Origin: Thermoanaerobaculia bacterium
GTDB lineage: Bacteria > Acidobacteriota > Thermoanaerobaculia > Gp7-AA8
Reading direction: 5' to 3'
NCBI GenBank assembly: GCA_023700825.1
Contig: JAMPYE010000041.1
Span: forward strand, 1-15,097
Length of the DNA stretch: 15,097 nucleotides
In this document: one piece after another, positions 7,190 through 12,414 of the stretch
Layout: the number at the start of each line of letters is the position of its first letter
How positions within the stretch are numbered: the stretch's first letter is position 1
Notes under the pieces: model-generated
What the model saw: the letters and a program-made list of their open reading frames with translations, nothing else
Database searches by the model: none
What the model was told of the DNA's origin: nothing
Program-made: the position numbers and the translations under genes

Positions 7190-9322
7190 TCATCCCTCCA
7201 GGAGCTGTGCGTCGACAGCGCTCCACGTCTGTTCGTTTCCGGGTGTGAGCAGGTCGAGGACCGTGCGCGCGCCGGGCGCCGTCTTCTCGCCGAGCGCCGA
7301 ACGCTCGGGAGCCACGACGATCTCGACGACTCCGGGCATCACTCCCTCGTCGAGCATGAGCGCGACGCGCATGGCGCCTGCCGCCGTCAGGAGCCGCACG
7401 TTCCGGCCGGCAGCGAAACCGAGCGAGGCAGCGGTGCGCGGATTGAGGACGGCGGTTCCGGTCGAGCCTCGCAGCCCCGACTCCTGGTAGAGCTTGGTGA
7501 GAACCGGCGAGACGGCCGCCGACGCGGAGGTATCGCGCGTCGCGCGGGGAACCAGCGTAAGCGTGCCGGTGGGGCGCGGCGTCGCAGTCGCCCGCGTAGG
7601 AAGCTCGCCGAGGGCCGTGCCGAGGCCGCCGGTGATCCTCATCGTGCGCGGCGGCATCGTGTTCGACGGCGCAGCGCTCCAGCGACCACCCGCAAGAAGC
7701 GCGTCCCATAGCTCGTCGGACGTCGAGAGCTCCGCGACGAGCGTGGCGCTTCCGTCGGCCGGGCTCGTGACCGTTCCGCTGCCTGCACGGTGAATGCGAG
7801 CAACGCGCTCGCGAATCAGCGACTCGGTAGTGGCCCACTCGCCAGCGAGGTCGAGCCCGGCGGCTCGCGCGATCGACCGCATGAACGCGACCGGATCGAC
7901 GGCGCCGCTTCGCGTCGGAAGCAGCGGCGCCGACAGCGCGATCGACGCGACCGGCTCCGCGAACGAGGTCGGAAGCTCGTGAATCGTCTCGAGATACGGC
8001 GGCGTCGGCACTGCGAAGTTGGCGCGGGCTGCGCTCCCGGAGAGGAAGGGCGACAGTGCGACGACGAGCGAGCCTTTCGGCGAGAGCTTCCGTGCGACGA
8101 GAGACCAGGGGTAGACACCGTCGCCAGCGGAAGCGTCGATGATGACGAGTGCGACCGAGTGATCGGGAATCTCGTCGAGGCGCGCGAGCGGCGTGAGCGG
8201 CGCGTCGTCTCCCGGCGCCGGAAGCGGCGTGCGCCCGACGATTCCTCCCTCGCGGTCGACGTTGCCGAGGAGCAGGTTCAACCCGAAGATCGCGGTTTCG
8301 GCGGGGCGGCCGAGCGGTCCGCCGCCCGGCTGTTCGCCCGCGACTACGATCGAGGGCCCGCTCGATGCGAGCTCGCGCGCGGTCGCGAAGATTTCGTCCG
8401 GCGCGAGCCCGGCGATCGCCGCGGCTCTGTCGGGTGAGAAGCCGGCGATCACGGACAGGTACGAATCGAACTCGTCCGTTCCGGAAAGAGCCGTCGTGTC
8501 GACGAGCCCCTCGGCGAGGAGAACATTCGCGATGGCGAGAGCGACCGCGGCCTCGGTGCCGGGCCTTGCGGGAAGCCAGCGGTCGGCCGACTCGGCGGTG
8601 CGCGAGCGCATCGGCTCGACTTGCACCAGCCGCACGGACTCGCGTGCGGCGGCCAGGTCGAGTTGTCCCCAGCCTTCCGCGACAGGCGCGCCGAAGCTGA
8701 GGATCGTGCGCGCGTTCCGAAGGTCGAGGCCGAAGCTCTGCGAGCGCGCGTCGAGCATCGTGTCGAGCGAGGCGAGGCTCGCCCCTTCGAGGCCGGGCGC
8801 CGCGGCGACGACCGCGCTGTCGATGCCGGCGAGGAGGCGCCGCCACGCCCACGAGCCGCTGCGGCCGGGGCGGGTGTCGAGCACCACGACGGAGCCTGCG
8901 CCGGCGCGGGCGGAGCGGATCGCTCGCGCAGTCTCGCGAACCACCATGTCCGTCGTGACGGCTGCGGGGCGGCGCTCGCCGCGAGTGATTCCGACTGCTC
9001 CCGTCAGACGATTCGGATGATGAGGCAGGTGATGTCCCGTCATGCCGAGAGGGCAGAGCGCGGCGCCGTCGTTCGCGGCGCGCAGCGCGACGGGCAGACC
9101 GCCGATGCATCGCGCCTCGACGGGGCATCCCGCGGGGCAAAGCGCGCAAACGGTCGTGCGCGTTGCGCGCTCGCCTTTCGGCGGTTTCGGGATCCAGCTC
9201 CAGTTCTGCGTCCAGATCGCGAGGTCGTCGGTGAGGTTCCACGGCATCGGAGAGAGGGCCGTTCCGATCGCGGCGCCCCCGGCGAACCGCAGCACGTCGC
9301 GGCGTGTCACGTTGAATTTCAT
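7190..9322 (-). CDS. Tat-exported molybdopterin-oxidoreductase-like large subunit (QrcB-like)
   Basis: The 710-residue protein starts at ATG 9322-9320 with a twin-arginine signal, TRRDVLRFAGGAAIGTALSP (residues 6-25), so it is exported folded to the periplasm. An N-terminal [4Fe-4S] motif follows: C59-X2-C62-X3-C66-X23-C90. A divergent MopB core has LEGASLASLDT and GGPLGRPAETAIFGLNLLLG (GNV follows). The C-terminal cofactor-binding-type domain has AVLNPRTAASLGFAAGRNV. The protein is short for a catalytic molybdoenzyme, and after C90 it reads CPLG instead of the usual CxKG, so the lysine that helps electron transfer to the pterin is missing. QrcB and ActB are known homologues that have lost molybdenum. 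Loss of Mo here is plausible but not proven, and unlike what is reported for QrcB, the N-terminal Fe-S ligands are kept. Substrate-specific enzymes such as nitrate or formate enzymes are not suggested by the context. Confidence 0.85.
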   Translation of the reverse strand: MKFNVTRRDVLRFAGGAAIGTALSPMPWNLTDDLAIWTQNWSWIPKPPKGERATRTTVCALCPAGCPVEARCIGGLPVALRAANDGAALCPLGMTGHHLPHHPNRLTGAVGITRGERRPAAVTTDMVVRETARAIRSARAGAGSVVVLDTRPGRSGSWAWRRLLAGIDSAVVAAAPGLEGASLASLDTMLDARSQSFGLDLRNARTILSFGAPVAEGWGQLDLAAARESVRLVQVEPMRSRTAESADRWLPARPGTEAAVALAIANVLLAEGLVDTTALSGTDEFDSYLSVIAGFSPDRAAAIAGLAPDEIFATARELASSGPSIVVAGEQPGGGPLGRPAETAIFGLNLLLGNVDREGGIVGRTPLPAPGDDAPLTPLARLDEIPDHSVALVIIDASAGDGVYPWSLVARKLSPKGSLVVALSPFLSGSAARANFAVPTPPYLETIHELPTSFAEPVASIALSAPLLPTRSGAVDPVAFMRSIARAAGLDLAGEWATTESLIRERVARIHRAGSGTVTSPADGSATLVAELSTSDELWDALLAGGRWSAAPSNTMPPRTMRITGGLGTALGELPTRATATPRPTGTLTLVPRATRDTSASAAVSPVLTKLYQESGLRGSTGTAVLNPRTAASLGFAAGRNVRLLTAAGAMRVALMLDEGVMPGVVEIVVAPERSALGEKTAPGARTVLDLLTPGNEQTWSAVDAQLLEG

Positions 9323-9336
9323 CGCTTGCCCCCGTC

Positions 9337-9927
9337 TCACTTGTGGCACGTCAGACAGCTCTGCCGCACGCCGTGCGCGTCGTGGCAACTCGAGCAGTCG
9401 GTCATCTTCATTCCCTGCCACTCGGCCCTGCGAAGGCGCGTCGGCGACGGGCCCCAGATGTCGCGGCTGTACGAGCTCAGCCGGTTCTCCTGGTACGGAC
9501 GGAGGCGGTCGGTGCCGCCGTGGGGTCCGTGGCACCGCGCGCACGCGATGCCGGCGAGACCGACGTGCGGCGCGTGGGAGAAGTACACGTTCTCGGGCTG
9601 GCGCGCGTAGACGAGCCACTCGATCTCGCGCCCCTTCGCGACGTACTCGTCGACGAAGCGCTTCTCCTCGGCCGTCTGGCCCTGCGGCTCGGTGTGGCAC
9701 GGCTCGCAGGTGGCCATCGAAGGAAGCCCGGTGAATCTTCCGTCGTCACCGAGCGAGTGGCAGTCTTCGCAGGTCATGCCGACCGCCTCGCTCGTGTGGA
9801 CCTTGTGGCTGAACTGCAGCGGCTGCTCGATGGTCCGGTACTGAAGACGCGGGAAGGCGACCCATCCAAGCGCGAGCGCCGAGCCAAGTCCCACGACGAA
9901 CGTCATCCATCCTCGGTTAGGCATCAC
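9337..9927 (-). CDS. Membrane-anchored pentaheme cytochrome c (QrcA/ActA-like)
   Basis: The 196-residue protein has an uncleaved-looking N-terminal helix (about 8-25) and five CXXCH motifs: CEDCH (53-57), CEPCH (74-78), CARCH (129-133), CSSCH (178-182) and CLTCH (191-195). Extra His that can be distal ligands lie in FSHKVH (39-44) and FSHAPH (116-121). Five hemes plus an N-terminal anchor is the ActA layout; QrcA of Desulfovibrio has six. It should exchange electrons with soluble periplasmic cytochromes and pass them to the large or iron-sulfur subunits. The start is GTG 9927 (GTGATG), with GGAGG nine bases upstream, overlapping the stop of the preceding gene by four bases. ATG 9924 is the alternative and differs by one residue. 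Confidence 0.93.
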   Translation of the reverse strand: MMPNRGWMTFVVGLGSALALGWVAFPRLQYRTIEQPLQFSHKVHTSEAVGMTCEDCHSLGDDGRFTGLPSMATCEPCHTEPQGQTAEEKRFVDEYVAKGREIEWLVYARQPENVYFSHAPHVGLAGIACARCHGPHGGTDRLRPYQENRLSSYSRDIWGPSPTRLRRAEWQGMKMTDCSSCHDAHGVRQSCLTCHK

Positions 9928-10886
9928 GAGCTTCGTCCTCCGGCGTGGAGTGAAAAGAACTCACTGAAGAGATTGAGAAGATCCTCGCGGCCGAGCTGCT
10001 GGGCGAGGTTCGCTGCGGCGATTCCGCCGTCCGCCATCAGTCGCGTGCCCTCGGGCCCCGCATGCGAGAGCGTCTCGTGGACGTATCCGGCGAGGCGATC
10101 CGACTCCACCTGCATCCAGGCGGCGGCGACGTCTCCGGTCACGAGCCCGACGTCGCGCGGGTCGGCCGCCGCGTGAGCGGGGAGCTTGCTCTCGAAGAGC
10201 CATCCTGCGCCGTACGGGTCGCTCGTGAGCTTTCCGAGGCTCGTGCGCAGGTAGACGTTCGCGGTGGCGAGGTGGAGCGGGCTCGGGAAGACCATCTGCA
10301 GGTCGACGCCGTTCACGGTCAACACCGCGACGGGGCGGTCGAACGCGCGCGTGGCGACGAAGCTGATCTTGTCGACCGAGCCGATCAGGCGCGCGAGGAA
10401 GGCGTCGATGCCGACGTGGCAGCAGCCGTCGCCCGCGACGTCGAGCCACATGTGATTCGGCGCGTAGGCGAGATGGAGCGGCACCGGGATGCCGTCGACG
10501 AGAGCAGTCCCGTCGCCGTGGATCGCATGGTGCTCGTGCCCGGGGAGCGGCAGCAGCCGCTCGCCGGTCGGATCGGCGTGAGCAAGCCAGACCTCGCAGA
10601 AATGGTGCGCGTCGGAATTGCAGTGCGAGAGGAGAGCATCGCTCGCGGGGATGTAGCGGGGAACCGGCGCGCCACCGCAGTACTCGACGCGCGCCTCATG
10701 GAGAAACGGGCAGTTCTCGAGCCCGATCGAGCCGCTGCTCTGTGACGCAGCAGCCATGCACGAGGACCACGAGGGCGAGGAGCAGCGTTCGTGGTCCTCG
10801 TCGCGCGCCGCGTCGACGATCATCTTTCGGTACGCCGATGCCTCGCAGTACTTGACAAGCGCGTTCCGGAGAAACGGACATCGCAT
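9924..10886 (-). CDS. H-protein-like domain protein with two tandem four-Cys modules
   Basis: The 320-residue protein has no signal peptide or membrane helix. The N terminus holds two copies of a module starting CPFL..A.V.YC: C3-X10-C14-X20-C35-X7-C43 and C59-X10-C70-X18-C89-X7-C97. Each could bind one metal or Fe-S cluster. A GcvH-like domain follows (about 137-235). NHMWLDVAGDG, HVGIDAFLARLIG, then ATANVYL and SDPYGAGWLFESK match the H-protein landmarks, down to the terminal DPYG.GWL. The lipoyl-lysine position falls on Gly193 (TVNGVDLQMVFP), and no lysine lies anywhere near it. The remaining C-terminal region (about 240-320) is unassigned. ATG 10886 has GAGGAG six bases upstream, and the stop overlaps the cytochrome gene start. 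It is distantly similar to the operon's last product, sharing the NGV-in-place-of-lysine feature. Function is unknown; cofactor delivery, assembly or a cytoplasmic electron-transfer subunit are possible. Confidence 0.75.
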   Translation of the reverse strand: MRCPFLRNALVKYCEASAYRKMIVDAARDEDHERCSSPSWSSCMAAASQSSGSIGLENCPFLHEARVEYCGGAPVPRYIPASDALLSHCNSDAHHFCEVWLAHADPTGERLLPLPGHEHHAIHGDGTALVDGIPVPLHLAYAPNHMWLDVAGDGCCHVGIDAFLARLIGSVDKISFVATRAFDRPVAVLTVNGVDLQMVFPSPLHLATANVYLRTSLGKLTSDPYGAGWLFESKLPAHAAADPRDVGLVTGDVAAAWMQVESDRLAGYVHETLSHAGPEGTRLMADGGIAAANLAQQLGREDLLNLFSEFFSLHAGGRSS

Positions 10887-10912
10887 CGCAGACTCCTCGC
10901 CTCTCGCTACGG

Positions 10913-11158
10913 TTACTTCTTCGCTGCTTCTTCGTGCTTCTCGCCGCCGTCGGCCATCGTCAGGCCGAGGCCCGGCACGAGGAGCGCATGGTCGTCATGC
11001 TGCGCGGCTGCGCGCGACTTCGCGCCGACGCGCGCGGCGATCTCCGCCGCCACGCTCCAGGCGACCGTCATGAAACAGGCCAGCGTGACGATGCCGAGCC
11101 CGATGTTCGTCAGGTTCAGCCACATCGTCTGAGGGTCGAATACTTCGATTCCGAACAC
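10913..11158 (-). CDS. Small single-helix membrane protein, first gene of the respiratory operon
   Basis: The 81-residue protein begins VFGIEVFDPQTMWLNLTN. It has one membrane helix (about 18-38, IGLGIVTLACFMTVAWSVAA), then a hydrophilic tail with AAQHDDHA and a charged, Lys/Glu-rich end. GTG 11158-11156 was chosen because GGGAGGT (complement of 11164-11170) lies five bases upstream. An earlier in-frame start at 11212 would add an unrelated Arg-rich leader that overlaps the putative 5' untranslated region. It precedes the Cys-rich H-like gene by 26 bases, so it is very likely co-transcribed. No family is firmly recognised; accessory or assembly subunit of the complex is the likeliest role. 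Confidence 0.65.
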   Translation of the reverse strand: MFGIEVFDPQTMWLNLTNIGLGIVTLACFMTVAWSVAAEIAARVGAKSRAAAQHDDHALLVPGLGLTMADGGEKHEEAAKK

Positions 11159-11226
11159 TGTGCACCTCCCACGTTCCTTCCGAGTCGTTGCGCCCGGCGA
11201 TGCAGGACGCACGAATACACGTCACC

Positions 11227-11240
11227 GCAAGAGGCATGCC
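11227..11240 (-). promoter_or_regulatory. Candidate sigma-54 (-24/-12) promoter of the respiratory operon
   Basis: On the minus strand the sequence is GGCATGCCTCTTGC. The -24 GG and -12 GC elements are exactly 14 bases end to end, as in the consensus GGCACG-N4-TTGC, and only one of the ten specified consensus bases differs (T for C in GGCATG). The predicted start is near 11216, giving a leader of about 58 bases before the GTG at 11158. The partner activator is encoded in the same window at 2753-4123. The match is by eye. Confidence 0.6.
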
Positions 11241-11275
11241 GACATGAGGGTGCGGACGGCAACGGCAGTCCTTCC

Positions 11276-11290
11276 CGTTCGTGCCGAACG
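11276..11290. promoter_or_regulatory. Short hyphenated palindrome CGTTCG-TGC-CGAACG
   Basis: A perfect 6+3+6 inverted repeat lies about 35 bases upstream of the -24 element, between the sigma-54 promoter candidate and the larger palindrome. It could be a second protein site or a chance feature in GC-rich DNA. Confidence 0.35.
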
Positions 11291-11338
11291 AGTTAGGCGG
11301 GCGCCGCGGTCCCGGCGCGCCGGACGACTGACTCCCGG

Positions 11339-11380
11339 CGTGTGGGATTTGCCGACACGCGTGTAGGGAAACCCCACACG
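11339..11380. promoter_or_regulatory. 42-bp palindrome, likely upstream activator site for the NtrC-type regulator
   Basis: The palindrome is centred at 11359.5 with 18 of 21 base pairs matching. The core ACACGCGTGT (11355-11364) is perfect. The outer arms are CGTGTGGGATTTGCC (11339-11353) and GGGAAACCCCACACG (11366-11380). The centre lies about 140 bp upstream of the inferred transcription start, the usual place for enhancer sites of sigma-54 activators. No T-run follows on either strand, which argues against a plain terminator. Binding by the window's own regulator is inferred from context. Confidence 0.55.
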
Positions 11381-11410
11381 GGGACAAGGCAGGCCGCGGT
11401 GAGGTTGGAG

Positions 11411-11443
11411 GCTGCGAAGGAGGCGTGCGCCGGCCTCCGCAGC
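11411..11443 (-). terminator. Hairpin after the CAP-protein gene
   Basis: GCTGCG-AAG-GAGGC (11411-11424) pairs with GCCTCCGCAGC (11433-11443) with a three-base bulge and an eight-base loop. It is 24 bases beyond the CAP gene stop on the minus strand. There is no T-tract, so its strength as a terminator is uncertain. The gene-free stretch 11159-11466 otherwise holds only the promoter candidate and palindromes listed. Confidence 0.5.
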
Positions 11444-11466
11444 AGAGCTCTCGTGAAGGATCCGGG

Positions 11467-12414
11467 CTAGGGGATCACTCGGATCGAGACGTTGCTGGCG
11501 GGAACCTTCTCTTCGCCGTTGCTCACCCAGGCCACGAGCGTGTAGACGCCCGGGCCGTGCGCGAAGGGAATCGCAAACGTGAACGATCCGTCGGGCGCGA
11601 CGGTGAGCTCGCCCCCGGCCGTGCCCGCGCGTGCGATGCGGGCGATCTCGCTCCCGGGCCCCGCGCGCCTCGGCGCGAAGTCCGACCGTGTCGAGGGAAG
11701 CTCGTAGCTCTCGATCGCGCTCGCTCTCGTCCGGCTCAGCGGCTTCGGCATCGGCTCGAAATGGACGCTGATCGCCGCGATCTCCCACCCGCGCACGGGT
11801 CGGGCGGCGCAGGTCGCCTTCTCGCCGGGGCGGATTTCGCGCGGCGGAGGCACGGTCCAGCGGAGATAGCGGCGGACGAACTCGTGCGCGACGCGAACCT
11901 CGCCTCCGCGCCAGGCGAAGCCGAGCCCGACGTGCGTCGCGCGCGGGTCGAGGATCGCGCGGCGATGCCCGTCGCGGGGCGGCGCTTCCGCGAGCATCGC
12001 GCGCATCGACTCGGCGACGAGCCCCTCGATCTCGGTCTCCGTGTACGGAGTGTCCTTCGACCACGCGGCGGTGTTTTCCGTGATGCCGTCGAGCCCGCCC
12101 GCGAACGAGTAGCGATGGAACGGCGAGAGCCCGTCGGTCGAGATGTGGCCGACGGATCGGTCGTAGACCTGCCGCCGGCAGAGAGCGTCGCCGACGCTCG
12201 AAGCGAGAGGGTCGAGGCGCAGTGGCGGGAGCCCGAACGCATGTCGCTGCTCGTTGATCGTCGCCAGCATCATCGCCTTGATCGTCGCGGCGAGTTGTGG
12301 CGAGTCTCTGACCGGGATCTCCGCGCCCGTGGCTGGCGCCCCGACGGCGAGCAGGAGAGCAACGATGACGGCGGCTCCGCTTCGTTGCCTGACGTTGCGC
12401 GCCTGCAGGCTCAC
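11467..12414 (-). CDS. Secreted CAP/SCP-domain (YkwD-like) protein
   Basis: The 315-residue protein has a signal peptide (1-31: basic start, then SGAAVIVALLLAVGAP, cleavage near TGA/EIP). A CAP domain follows (about 40-185): INEQRHAFGLPPLRLDPLAS, His90 in VGHIST, Glu113 in ITENTAAW, and the strongly conserved GHRRAILDPRATHVGLGFAW (149-168), then AHEF (176-179). These are the residues lining the CAP cavity. The C-terminal part (about 190-315) looks like a small beta-rich, Ig-like domain ending in SWVSNGEEKV-type strands (actual text VAWVSNGEEKVPASNVSIRV). Bacterial CAP proteins are secreted, and few have a known activity. GTG 12414 overlaps the kinase stop by four bases (GTGA), so it is translated with the upstream kinase gene. 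It is separated from the respiratory operon by the control region. Confidence 0.85.
   Translation of the reverse strand: MSLQARNVRQRSGAAVIVALLLAVGAPATGAEIPVRDSPQLAATIKAMMLATINEQRHAFGLPPLRLDPLASSVGDALCRRQVYDRSVGHISTDGLSPFHRYSFAGGLDGITENTAAWSKDTPYTETEIEGLVAESMRAMLAEAPPRDGHRRAILDPRATHVGLGFAWRGGEVRVAHEFVRRYLRWTVPPPREIRPGEKATCAARPVRGWEIAAISVHFEPMPKPLSRTRASAIESYELPSTRSDFAPRRAGPGSEIARIARAGTAGGELTVAPDGSFTFAIPFAHGPGVYTLVAWVSNGEEKVPASNVSIRVIP

Noticed and set aside
6996..9242. A 748-residue open frame on the minus strand
   Set aside because: It is a shifted frame inside the molybdopterin-like subunit gene, Arg/Ala-rich and of low complexity, with no motif. The other frame has the Tat signal and Fe-S ligands.
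7190..9322. Nitrate reductase, formate dehydrogenase or polysulfide reductase catalytic subunit
   Set aside because: The MopB core is short and divergent, lacks the CxKG lysine and sits beside a pentaheme cytochrome, ten-helix NrfD and accessory subunits as in Qrc/ACIII. No substrate-specific evidence was seen.
9323..9700. An upstream extension of the molybdopterin-like subunit frame
   Set aside because: It overlaps the cytochrome gene antisense-free but in another frame and would bury the twin-arginine signal 127 residues into the protein. ATG 9322 restores a normal Tat signal.
4335..10886. Glycine cleavage system genes
   Set aside because: The two H-like proteins lack the lipoyl lysine and carry Cys-rich extensions or a membrane anchor, and no P, T or L protein gene is present.
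11312..11323. Perfect 12-bp palindrome CCGGCGCGCCGG
   Set aside because: It is made only of G and C in very GC-rich DNA and has no spacing relation to the promoter candidate, so chance is sufficient.
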